DNA of 64,000 bases, from contig OZ024907.1 in assembly GCA_964017125.1 (NCBI GenBank), positions 24,924,476-24,988,475 on the forward strand, in the 5' to 3' direction. The number at the start of each line of letters is the position of its first letter. The stretch's first letter is position 1. Shown here piece after piece: positions 34,701 to 44,911 of this stretch. The notes under the pieces were generated by a model. It was not told the DNA's origin. It did no database searches and saw only the letters and a list, made by a program, of their open reading frames with translations. Both the position numbers and the translations under genes were made by a program. This DNA is from Flabesymbios commensalis (taxonomy: Eukaryota; Annelida; Polychaeta; Terebellida; Flabelligeridae).

Positions 34701-36011
34701 AATTTCATGTATGGTTTATAGGTTTCCCTGATCACTGTAGATGAACTATATGGTCAATCGCCAATATTGAAGAGAGATGCATTCTTTGGAGAGGAAGCAC
34801 CCGAATGCCTGCCATATACTAAATCCTCTGTTAATTCTATCAGGCAACCATTTCAAGGTTCAGCTGCTGAAATAAGGTAAATAATAAACAAAAACAGTAG
34901 ACTAAGTTATACATGTACTTGATAACCTATGATTAGAAATTTCAAAACAAACTTGACCATGTGAAAGATATTTTAACCCTTACAGCGCGGGGATCGACTT
35001 TAGTCGTCAGAATCTGCCGTCTACAGACGGCAGATTCTGACGACTAAAGTCGATCCCCGCGCTGTAAAAGTAAAATTATTTATAATGGCCGTAGACCCAT
35101 AACATGGGTATTCAAATGAATCGGGAAGAGTTAACTAAGACATTTATGCTGATTTCAAATTGAAAAAACTCCTTTGGTTTCCCATGTTTTTCACACAAAT
35201 TGTTAGCGCTTTAAGGGTTAACTACACTATGTTTATTTCTAGTCTGAGCTGTGAAGAAATGAAGCTTGTGAATCCTCTTGAAACCATACATGAAGTGGGT
35301 CAGCCATCGACAACATATGCTGCAAGTCCTTATTTACCTGTGACCTCAAGATCTGGAACACCACTGCCGTCGCCTGCAAACTCTCGTCTTCGTCTGACTT
35401 CTAGTTTCCTTAGTGGACAACGCTCTACTGTGAGCTTCAGTCGAGGTAATTTGGACATGCCGAAAGCACGTCATCCTGATGTGTCCATCTCATTGCTGCA
35501 GACTTTAGAAGGAGCGAAAATAGTCAATGGTTCATTGGGATCAGTGAGTGAAGCTACATCCTGTAATGATGTTCAACGAAATGTACCAAATCAAGTCAAG
35601 CCACACCAATTACCCTCCCCTTGTGAGGAGACAAAAAAGGCTGTGTATCCTCCACCGTACACTGAATCAGATACGGCACAGAACAAACGTTTCACTGTAC
35701 AGCCCGCAGAAATAGAGGATGCTACCCGTTTCAGCTCGACATCATCGACCAGATCTCTAAGTAACGACACCACTCCACATTCTAAGAGTATCTCGTCAGG
35801 TGTAGCATCTCCAAATTCCAAATCTTTGAGCTATGACACTTCACCTAACAACGAAAAGGAAGAGAAAGAGGATAGTTACTGTTCATCAAATGAAAGCTTG
35901 CCCCGTTATGAAGCACCCCCTGCCAATCAGTGCACTGTTAACAGTTTGACACCACTTTTGGTAGATGCTGGTTCATACTGTGTTAATATGGATGAACAAA
36001 TTACTCCTTAA
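25743..36011 (+). CDS. BEST: Bestrophin, Ca2+-activated chloride channel (complete coding region, 9 exons)
   Basis: Plasma-membrane pentameric anion channel gated by Ca2+. Exons: 25743-25921, 26099-26233, 27757-27923, 28579-28733, 29712-29789, 33864-34016, 34199-34279, 34722-34876, 35243-36011; all introns are GT-AG and phases agree (2,2,1,0,0,0,0,2), giving 623 residues. The start MTITYT matches the invariant family N-terminus, with A at -3. Numbering matches human BEST1 through the channel core: neck residues I76, F80, F84 ([10 protein letters not shown]), aperture I205, and the Ca2+ clasp N296 with acidic run E300-D304 ([10 protein letters not shown]). [18 protein letters not shown] and [12 protein letters not shown] are also present. 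The family core ends near residue 370; the tail from the last exon is Ser/Pro-rich and divergent, with a PPPY motif (about 504-507), a potential WW-domain ligand. Intron 5 (4.1 kb) and introns 7-8 carry MITEs. The stop lies inside a TTAA that begins a MITE. Which vertebrate paralogue is closest cannot be told by eye; 5' noncoding exons were not identified. Confidence 0.96.
28793..29324. mobile_element. MITE with TATGTGACCC inverted ends (bestrophin intron 4)
   Basis: TATGTGACCC at 28793-28802 and GGGTCACATA at 29315-29324 are perfect 10 bp inverted ends; the AT-rich interior lacks coding sequence. It lies within the intron 28734-29711. Superfamily not determined. Confidence 0.4.
30033..30176. 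mobile_element. Small hAT-like MITE (bestrophin intron 5)
   Basis: CAGAGGCGCATCCAGGATC at the left and CCTGGGCGTCCGCCCATG at the right are imperfect inverted ends; inward of them are G-rich and C-rich runs (AAAGGGGGGT, CACCCCTCC). These ends are usual for many animal hAT-type MITEs. No clear target duplication was seen. Confidence 0.5.
30180..30720. repeat. Degenerate tandem repeat, ~220 bp unit, about 2.5 copies (intron 5)
   Basis: TTATCATTTGAAAATCAATC recurs at about 30333 and 30562, and ATGCTTTGTAAA, ACATTATGGTA and ACTACATG recur at similar offsets, with a third partial unit just upstream (ATGATAACCATGGAATAAAC). Confidence 0.5.
31080..33860. other. Remainder of bestrophin intron 5
   Basis: AT-rich, with a poly-G run at about 32402 and an unclassified moderately repetitive tract at 33180-33500 (ATGGCGGCCATTTTGGATTT). 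No exon of the gene is missing here, since the flanking coding exons join in frame. Confidence 0.4.
34454..34661. mobile_element. pogo/Tigger-like MITE with TA target duplication (bestrophin intron 7)
   Basis: Ends CAGTAGAACCTACTATGAAC and GCTTATAGCAGGTTCTACCC are inverted repeats, flanked by TA at 34452-34453 and 34662-34663. The CAGTAGAACCT-type terminus and TA target are those of pogo/Tigger Tc1-mariner elements. The 208 bp interior contains its own dyad (CTCAAGATATTGAGAT) and no coding sequence. Confidence 0.7.
34973..35221. mobile_element. TTAA-target MITE, subtype A, copy 1, with a perfect 43 bp hairpin (bestrophin intron 8)
   Basis: Flanked by TTAA at 34973-34976 and 35218-35221; ends CCCTTACAGCGC and GCGCTTTAAGGG are inverted. 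The right two thirds (GTAGACCCATAACATGGGTA, TTTCAAATTGAAAAAACT) matches the copy at 55612-55848. Its left third is a perfect inverted repeat: 34980-35022 against 35025-35067 with a 2 nt spacer. The element ends 21 bp before the acceptor-flanked exon at 35243. TTAA duplication and CCC ends point to piggyBac-type mobilisation. Confidence 0.8.
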
Positions 36012-36275
36012 CCCTTGAAGCGCTGAGGTATGGAACTTAACCCTTGAAGCGCTGAGGTATGGAATTTTAATTTTCACCCACTTGAAGTTGTGTCTCGCTA
36101 CAGCGACCCAAAACTTCAAGTGGGTGAAAATTACTCACATTTGTTTCATTTAAGATGAAACATTGCAAATCTTGATGTTTAAACACATATTTCGTTGCCA
36201 ATAACAGTGATATAATCGGCTAATGAAACAGATTAAAAACTCTATGTAAGTCATGCTTAGCGGTGTAAATGTTAA
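36008..36275. mobile_element. TTAA-target MITE, subtype B, copy 2 (begins at bestrophin stop codon)
   Basis: The TTAA at 36008-36011 contains the stop codon of the upstream gene. The end CCCTTGAAGCGCTGAGGTAT is tandemly doubled (29 bp unit, second TTAA at 36037). The right end is decayed: CTTAGCGGTGTAAATG-TTAA (36272-36275). Inside, 36070-36089 and 36112-36131 form a perfect 20 bp hairpin (TTTTCACCCACTTGAAGTT). The interior matches the reverse complement of 13932-14140. If transcribed, it lies in the 3' UTR. Confidence 0.75.
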
Positions 36276-39125
36276 TGTTTGTGCTTTCAGGATAGCACAC
36301 ACTGTCTTTTTGGGGCTAAAGTGCATATATAGGTTTAACAGAATGTTATACATCCTAAAACAGCCTCTAAGAAGAAATAGGTGTATCGTAGCTAAAATAT
36401 AAGATGTAACTTACAGCATTTATAATGTTGACTCTTTGTTTGCTAATACTGTTAAGGTTAATATTGTAATATCTAACATGCGTCTTTTCAACCATGCTTC
36501 TACTTTGAGGTTCTTAATGCTAATATATAGTCTAGACAGCTCCTAAAACTGCAATGTATTTCTCATTCATTGTAGGATGGAAGTGCATTAGCAATTGTAG
36601 CTTAAAGTAGATAACTAATTTATAGCTTTTTGTGCACTATAAGTGTTACGCATAAAGTATTCATCTTGCCAGGTAAAAATTGTAATAATTAGCATATATA
36701 TTATATACCATACAGGTTATGGTGTTAGAATTTCTTAAACAGCTTAACCATCGCTATTTCAGTATGATAACTGTTTTCTGATACATTGCTACGGTGGCTT
36801 ATTAGTATACTGGATAATTAGTAAATATGAAGTATATATACCATTTATCTGAGTAGTCATATTACATAACTTATGCTTCTTTCTGTCATGTGTAAGCATC
36901 TATGAAGCACCAATTTACTCACTTCAAATGGAACTTTGGTGAAACGATTGTCCACGTCTTGATTTTCCTTCACCAGATCTTTTATCAGGCAATGATCGTT
37001 TTGGAAAGGCAGATCAAAACTTTCCATACTTATGATTAGTCTTTGTGGAACCATGAATAATATATTCTCTAATACATAATATTGGTATGAATATTTCGAG
37101 TTTAGAAACGTGACGTTGTACCACCACATGTCATTATGTACATTGATAAGAGAGATCTGTATTCGTTTCATCTAAAGCGTACTTGACAATTGATATACAT
37201 GTATCGATTCACATCTATGTATTATCTTGTTATACATTGTTTATTTTAGCAGGAATGATTAACGCTATTTTGTTTTTATTTTAATGACTTTTATAATATG
37301 CTTTAAGACGCTTTAAGAGTTCTTGTCTGTGAAAACTTTCTGTTTCATGCAGAAGTATTATAATTCTAAATGATTCATTAAGTATCATCACATTTAAATC
37401 TTTTATTTTATAGGAATGAAATACATTGCTGATATAAATATCAACCATCATATTATAGGGTACACACAGCAATCAGATTATAGGATACATGCAGCAATAA
37501 TGACTTTATTTTAATTGAAAGGGGTAGCTTTTTACATCTTTACCATGTTTACCTGTGTAACTATAACAACTAAACTTAAGCAAGCCCACTGATTGACAGT
37601 ACCCAGTGTCGTGGGATAATTGACTTTGTAAAAGAATGCCTTCAGATCCTGCATGCTTGGTGTCCGCACTAACATTTTATAAATCAATTTTATTTGTCCA
37701 CTTTTGTGTTTACCATGTTTAATGGTTTGAATCGTGGGTATTTGAACAACACACTTGCAAAATTCATCGAATTCCTAAAGCTGGATTTTTTTGTTGAGTT
37801 CGTGGTTGGTTCGGCTTATTTCAGACTTGCAATGTTTAATAGGCCTACATATATGCGCCAATATAGAGTCTACTTTTTATGTGAACAAAATGTCCCAGTA
37901 AAGACATTTTTTTCCAAGCCATCTAACCAGAAAAATATATGCAGAAAAGTGTCTCATCATTTTTTGTCATGTGACTATTTTAATCATTGTTGAATTTGTA
38001 GATCTAATATAATAAGTTTGTTTTTGTCGGAGCATCTGCAATATTTGTTGTAACATTGTATACATAGTTAAGTGATATTTGCTGTAGTTGTAATATCAAT
38101 TTTGTCCTACCAGTATTAGTTTCCCAAATATTGGTTATATATAATGATACAATTGATAATATTCCTATTACTGTGATTCGGTTATTTATGAAAAAAATAT
38201 ATCTATCAGAGTTTCTTCTCACTTAATTATCATTGTCAGTATACCTTTAAGAGCATATAACAGTAAAATAAGATAAAATGGTAATTTCTCCTTCGTTCAC
38301 TTATTTGTTCATTCTGATTTAAAAAAATGCTTTCAATCAACTTCCTTTCCAAAAGAGTTTTAACATCCAAAGACACACTATTATATTAATGTACTTCAAT
38401 GATATGTTCTTATTGTCGTTATTCTCTATTTGTCACAGTTATTCACAAACGTGTTCATCAAGTAATTAATAAACAGACAACCTACCCTACATTTGGACCT
38501 GTCTTCATTTTGTGTACTTTCATGTTAGCATATTCATACTACATTTCATACACTGTGGTAATTATGCAATCTAGATAACCGTCGTTGCTGCCGCGCAGAA
38601 TTTATTTGGGCTTTTATTCAAGAGCTGCATTATATTTTCATATACAGCATGTCATAGCGGTAGGCACCTGATTTTGTATGTAGATACTTACCTGCCTGGC
38701 CGTGAAATGAAAACTGTGTTCCCAGTTCAATCAAATTTTTAAAAATATGAGAAATTTAAATGATGTGTCGCCTCAAATGCGTGGTCTTGATGTCACTATC
38801 ACATTTCATTTGTATGCGGACGTTTTTTTTATTTCGGTCAGTGTTGTTATTTTGGGTGAATTTATTACGGTTCCACAAGTTTACATTTTAATTGTCAGTA
38901 TCATATTGCCTCAATTAAAACGACTAGTTGAAGGCTGGATGACCATTATTATTTCTTGTTACGCTTAACGCTATGATCTTTTTTTATCTATTTCGTCGTA
39001 TTTCAAACCAAAATATATAAATTATATCGATGCACACTGCCTTCCACCACCAAGGACAAAAATCAATGTCAAATCACCCAATTTTTCTGAACAAAAATAT
39101 CCTAGATATCACCTCAATATTGCGT
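36276..39125. other. Probable bestrophin 3' UTR and downstream flank
   Basis: AT-rich and free of the repeat families that crowd the rest of the window. An ATTAAA at about 36231 and the first canonical AATAAA at 38468-38473 are candidate poly(A) signals; if the latter is used, the 3' UTR would be about 2.5 kb. No further exon was recognised. Confidence 0.35.
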
Positions 39126-39149
39126 TGAAGGGAGAGAGACTCACACACC

Positions 39150-40598
39150 ACTAGAGGGGGGGGGGGGGTGACTCTCGCGAAGATGGCGGTAGCGGTTATC
39201 TAGCGAGGTCAACAGACCAATGTTGAATGCACAACAAAAAATAAAAAATGTTAATTCAATGTTGGCACCTCGTCTACGACGCTGGCCAAGCATTGACTCA
39301 ACAATGTGCCAATGTCTCTTTGTTTCACACCTACGACCTGGACAGATGCTGTCTACGATTTTAGCTATGGTGTCTGATGATTAGGATAGTCAATAAGGTT
39401 TCCATATGGATATTATTGCAACATATTGTATCGGGATCATAATAGATTTGTTTTCAAAAGTGAAACATCTGCAAACTTTTCACAGCATGTACTCGGTGGC
39501 TTGTATTATGTTTTGTTTGAATTATGTTCGTACATTTTAAACCGTTGGCAGTAAAATTAACTACTAAAACTGAGCGCGTGAGTGTCGAGTGATAGACTAG
39601 AGGCCATTATCATAAATGTGACTTCTGATAAACTGAATGGTTAGAAGCAAACAAATATATTTATCTCATTCCATATGCTCCAGTGAGTTAAACCCAGGTT
39701 GTCGTCCACTTGGGAAAAATGACTTTATGGCCAGAAGGTCAAATATGAATTTTTCAACAAATGAAGCTAGGAAATAATACATGACACATGGGACATTTGG
39801 GACACATAAGGCACTTCGACATATGAGACACTTTGGGACGTTTGGCGACATATCCCCTCTGTAATTACAAATGTTATTTTTCTTGTGAAATGTAGCACTT
39901 AAAGATTTCTACTGTCCATATCAAACACCCAATGTTGGTTTAAAGCTGGGCCACTTTCTGCGATGCTGGCCCGTCATTGATTACAACCTGACACCGACCC
40001 AATGTCTGTTAAAATTTGGGCCAGCATTGCCGGTGTTTGAGGGGATGCTCACACGGCCCCAATGCAGTTTAAACATTGGCAGTCCACTTTCGTCGGCTCT
40101 GGCCAGCAACCATTCAACACTGGGCAACACTGGTGGCGGCGGTGGACACACCGAGTACAAGCCGACACCGACCCATGTCTGTTAAACGTTGGGCTAGCGT
40201 CACGGGTGCTGGCCAGCATCCATTCAGCCCTGGGCAGTGCTTTATGCTGGCGGTAGTGAGTCCACATAGTATACAGCACACACCGCCCTAATGCCATTTT
40301 AATGTTGGCCAGCGTCGTAGACAATGGCCCTGCATCAGACAAATGCATGTTACACCGCCACATTGCCGGGCCAATGGTGTGCTGGCGTAGCATAGTAGAA
40401 CCAGCATGATGCTCTGCCCAAAGCTGGATTAATGTTGGCCCACCATCTGTGTCGCTGGCCACATTCAGCGCTTGTGCCAAACAAGACACGTTGAATTAAT
40501 GCTGGGTTAATGTTGGCTCAGCGTCATAGACAGTGGGCCAACATTAGCCTAGCATTGGTTCAACGTCTCGCGCGTCACCCCCCCCCCCCCCCCCGATC
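39150..40598. repeat. Array of quasi-palindromic units bounded by inverted GGGGTGAC ends
   Basis: Left boundary GGGGGGGTGACTCTCGCG; right boundary CGCGCGTCACCCCCCC, its inverted counterpart. Inside, the motifs AATGTTGGC, CCAGCGTC, GACGCTGGCC and CCAACATT recur many times at 39230-39320 and 39925-40570, in both orientations, as expected of repeated dyad-symmetric units. Confidence 0.55.
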
Positions 40599-40630
40599 TC
40601 TGTCTACAGAGGGGGATGGCATAATAATTC

Positions 40631-43030
40631 TGTGAAATTCAATGGCCTTGACCTCTATTGTTGTCACCGAGCTAGCTAATACAATGAAGTATGGGGGAGG
40701 GGGTCTTATATAACTTTTTTTTCACCCATTCAAAACGGTTTCCGGTGACGTCACTGTGTTTCACAGAATTTTATCAAATTGATATTATTCAGGGTGCATA
40801 GTCATTTTGTTTTTTAGTAATATTCTAGTATCTGGCACAGTTTGTCAGTTAAGAGGCCTTTTAAAGTTAACTAGAGGGGAATTGTGACTTTTCAAGTAAC
40901 AATAATGTTTGGACTACCTTTTGTGCGTTTTTTGGCGACCATTTTAAATATGGTTGGGTTATTTTTATTATGAGAGAATGATTGGAATTTTAGATTTATG
41001 TATTCTGACTTCTTAGTTGGTTTAATGCTAGATCACTGTCTGCGACGCTGACCAAACAATAAAACAACATTGCGTCGACGTTTTGTGTTTGATGCAGTTA
41101 CAACTGTTAGTTCAGTGTTAAAATGTAGGATTCAAAAGGTGCTATTGTTCATATCAAACATGCAATGTTGGTTCTATGCTGAGCAACCCTCTGCGACGCT
41201 AGCCCCACGTGTATTTCAATTGATTAAATGTAGAGGGTGCAAGTCGATAGTGTCGCCTTTGACAATGGGCCCCTATATTGACAGGCAAGAATCATTCATG
41301 GGCTTCTCCCGACATGCAGGCCTACATCATTGTACCACTATTGATCCACATAGTGAACCAGTAAATCCTGAATAAATCCAGAAGAACATGACGTATGACT
41401 TAGAAAAGTCATAGCACACCTCCCCAAAACATAATCATTGTGCAAAGGTTTAAAGTTGATTGGATAAAAACTCAGGGAGAAATAGCGCATTATAAGCCCC
41501 CGACATGTACATCATAGGCGAAACATTGATTAGCACTTAGTGATCCAGAAAAATCTGAATAAATCCGGAAGAACAACTGGGAATTCTTAGAAAAGTCATA
41601 GCACACCTCCACAACACCTAAGGATCATTGTGCCAAGGTTTGAAATCGATTGGATAAAAACTCAGGGAGAAATAGCCCTCAACATAGAATAATAAAAGTG
41701 TCGAGATCCATATAAAACTCAATATATTTGGACCAAAAGGTTCAAACATAATTACATAATCGGCTATTTTGAATTTGATCTACGTGAAATTTTTTAGGTC
41801 ATATTCCTCTGTAAAACAGCACATTTTGTTTGATAGTAATGGTCTAGCTATCTTGCATGGTTGGCCAGATATAAGGTATATCAAAGTTGACGATGGTGGA
41901 TAGTCGGCCATTTTTGAATTTTATCGAGCTAAAACTTTACCTGAAAAAGCATATTTTGTTTTATAGTTGTGGTCTTGCCATTTAGCATGGTTTGTCAAAT
42001 ATCACGCATATTAAAGTTAATTATGGCCATTTTTAATTTGGCAACAGTTGAATTTTTGAGGGAATATCCCTATCTGAAACTGCACATTTTGTTTTATAGT
42101 AAAAATTTGAAATAGATCAGCAAACTTTCTCAAGGTTTATTTTATTTCCGAGATAATGAGAAAAAACAATGAAAAATGACCACCAGTCTGCCATTTTGGA
42201 TTTTATTTCTGTGAAATTTGTCATGGGCTATCCTTGTAAGAGCCCTTACATTTATGTGCATGGTCTAGCTATTTTGATTTGGTTTTGAGTTACGTAAATA
42301 TCACACAATTACTAAAATTCAAAATTGCTGCTAAACAGCTATTTTAAAATAGCCTGAAAATCAAAATGTTAACAAAAATTCCCCGCTGATGTGATGGCTA
42401 TGTAAAGTATGAGGAAGCAGAAGTTCATAGATCAGCTATCATGCAAGATTTCTGGGATAATTCGAAAAAAATGTGTCCTTGTGTTAGACTTCACATTTTG
42501 TTTTATAGTCATGGTCCAGCTATTTTTCATTAAAAATCACAAAATTACTCAAATTTGTTTGCCCCTCAAAGTTAATCAAGTCACTGGTTGACCCCCTGAG
42601 CATATTTGCTAAATTAAAAGAATATCTGATGGAAACTTTTTTTCTGAAACGCGCTAAAAGAGCATTTCTTCATTAGTGGCCATAGTAATTAAAGGGTTGA
42701 TGATATGATCAAAATGTGACCAAAACAATTCCCTAGTGATATGTGATGGCTATGTGTAGTATGAGAATTCTGAAGTTGATCGATTTGTAGCTATCTTGAA
42801 AAAAAATAATCGTGGCGTTGGCGGACAGTGTGGAATTTTGTGAAACGCAGGGACGTGACTCGGTGAAAACAAGGTTATAAAACACCCCCTCCCCCATACT
42901 TCAATCTGTGAAACGCAGTGACGTCATTCGGTGAAAACAAGGTTATATAATACCTCTCCCCCATACTTCATTGTATTAGCCACCTCGGTGAATACAAAGG
43001 AGGTCGAGGTCATCGAGTTTTACAGAATAC
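40631..43030. mobile_element. 2.4 kb foldback element with ~150 bp inverted arms
   Basis: The left arm 40631-40775 (CTAATACAATGAAGTATGGG, GGTGACGTCACTGTGTTTCA) is mirrored at 42838-43030 (TGTGAAACGCAGTGACGTCA, CCCATACTTCATTGTATTAG). The right arm has an extra 68 bp partial duplication (TGTGAAACGCAG at 42839 and 42907). The middle holds degenerate relatives of the 144 bp satellite (GGCCATTTTT, ACATTTTGTTTTATAGTA) and a quasi-palindromic unit at 41020-41215. No transposase was seen. Confidence 0.6.
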
Positions 43031-43034
43031 AGTA

Positions 43035-44050
43035 AGCAGCCCGCCTCGGTCTGGTGAATTATGGCCAGTGTTCGGCCGATTAAGTAGGTCAAATTTCATA
43101 ACTCCAAAAGGCACATCTTTACCCCCTAAGGATGTGCATGTGCAAAAAATTCATGCATCGGTTTCAGAGATCTAATGCGAACAGACGGACAGCAACCCGG
43201 ACGGACGGACATTCAATACACCAATACTGTAATGGAAATGTCAGATGTGAACTAATCAAGGTTAATCTGTTACAGTGTATGCGAAGTTTGGTGTACTTTC
43301 CAGTAACAAATTATGGCCCTGACAGACAATGGATGCGGTACTTGCTGACAATAGGCTCTTATCCCAAATTTGACCAAGGCATAAAAAGAATATCATTGAA
43401 TGATCGAAATATTACACTAACAAAAGCTATGATATGGTGTTATAATTCTCTGTACACAATTCACCATGGCAATTAGACATAGCACATTTTAAACAGACAG
43501 ATTATAAATAATAATGACAAAAAACAAATGATTTTATCAGCATGATTTACTACCATGTACATATATATACACAACATGCATATTCCACGAGGATTCTGTA
43601 TAGCGGTGAAAGCAGTCATAATCAGCCTGAGACTTGAACACTACGCTGAAAATGTCAGCATGGAAAGCAATCACAGAATTGGTTATAACATTCTTTAATA
43701 TACTCTGCAAGCTGCACTGATTCGGGTGGCATATCAATTCAAGCCATTAACACATTGCATGCTATAACAATATATGTAATAAAATGTTAAATGTACATCA
43801 AAACCTGTATTACAGTAGTATTCAAGGTAATTCAGGGTGTAATGAACATAAAAACTTTTATGTAAACTAGAAACATAATTGAAAGATGTGTAATTTTCTC
43901 TTATTCACATAACTATGTAATAGAAAATAAAAGACAAACTAGTTAAAATTTTAAATGACACCAAGCCCTGATTTGCACAGCAACTAAGGAATTGATATCA
44001 TTCAAATTCCGAAATTTTATGTGAACAACCACTACCAATTATGTATTTTT
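43035..44050. other. Repeat tail and AT-rich intergenic sequence
   Basis: 43060-43220 carries AAAAGGCACATC, TTTCAGAGATCTAAT and GACGGACGGACATTC, elements of a repeat type that also appears at 57120-57470 and 59560-59890. The remainder is AT-rich without recognised features. Confidence 0.4.
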
Positions 44051-44051
44051 T

Positions 44052-44202
44052 GTGTACCAGGGGGGGGCGTGTTCTGTGACGATCTTAAAAGTTGAGCTGA
44101 TAGTTAAGTCCATAATAGCCAGTACATGTATTCAAGTAGTGAATTAGCAACTTAGCTCATAACTTAACTCTTAAGATCGTCTTAGAACGTACTCCAGTAC
44201 CG
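44052..44202. mobile_element. Small foldback MITE (GACGATCTTAA arms)
   Basis: GTGTTCTGTGACGATCTTAA at the left and TTAAGATCGTCTTAGAACGT at the right are inverted; similarity continues inward through AGTTGAGCT/AGCTCATAACTT. Length about 150 bp. It lies downstream of the CNOT2 stop, possibly in its 3' UTR. Confidence 0.6.
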
Positions 44203-44278
44203 ATATATAAAAATAAACATACACTATAAAGTGCTGGGCTAAGTTGTATTTAAGGGCTGTTTTAATATTGATTAAATT

Positions 44279-44284
44279 TTATTT
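44279..44284 (-). promoter_or_regulatory. Candidate poly(A) signal of CNOT2
   Basis: TTTATT on + (AATAAA on -) about 630 nt downstream of the CNOT2 stop codon. The position is plausible, but other AT-rich matches cannot be excluded. Confidence 0.25.
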
Positions 44285-44911
44285 AAAATTTAAAAAAGAT
44301 AGAGAGACACTGAGGCGGCTGCAGCAATCATATTAAAGAAAGTTGATATTTTCTGTTTATGGCTTTCTAATTTGCCATAAGTCAGCCATGTGAATTGTCA
44401 CCAGTCTTCATTTCCTGATTAATCTGCCCTTCATCGATAAGAGCTACTATGACATTGTTTGCAGTGAACACCAGAGTAAAAAGATGAGGCTTGTTCCACA
44501 CAAATGCTGCCTGAATGATATCAAATGCAGGAGTCAAGTTACATCTGACACCAATTAATATCTAGTCACAAACTGTTCCATCTGGCATTTCATCACAAAT
44601 GCTCATCTTCATAGAAAAAACAGCTGTTATGCAAGAGATTTACACATATATCTGAATCAAATGAAGAAATTTAACAATACATTTTAAAAATGAATCTCAT
44701 ATAAATAGGTACAAACAGAATTTCGTAAACAATTGTGTGACTTCCGGAGATGTTTCTTTCAGAATTTGTCAAAAATCAAACCTTATACATCACATCACAA
44801 TATTTTATATTGCGTACGCAGGATGGCACAGAAGTTCTGAAATCAGAAGAGAGACTTCTGATGTCAGAATTGTGACTGAGAATGATGACTAGCAATTGGT
44901 GATACAAAGCT

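Noticed and set aside
37694-37993. 99-codon + frame downstream of bestrophin
   Set aside because: Phe/Tyr-rich AT-driven composition, no splice or domain support; probably 3' UTR or flank.
40049-40489. 146-codon frame on the - strand and overlapping + frames
   Set aside because: They fall inside the array of quasi-palindromic units; no homology or splice context.
43132-43476. 114-codon + frame
   Set aside because: Starts in a GACGGACGG repeat tail and shows no recognisable domain.
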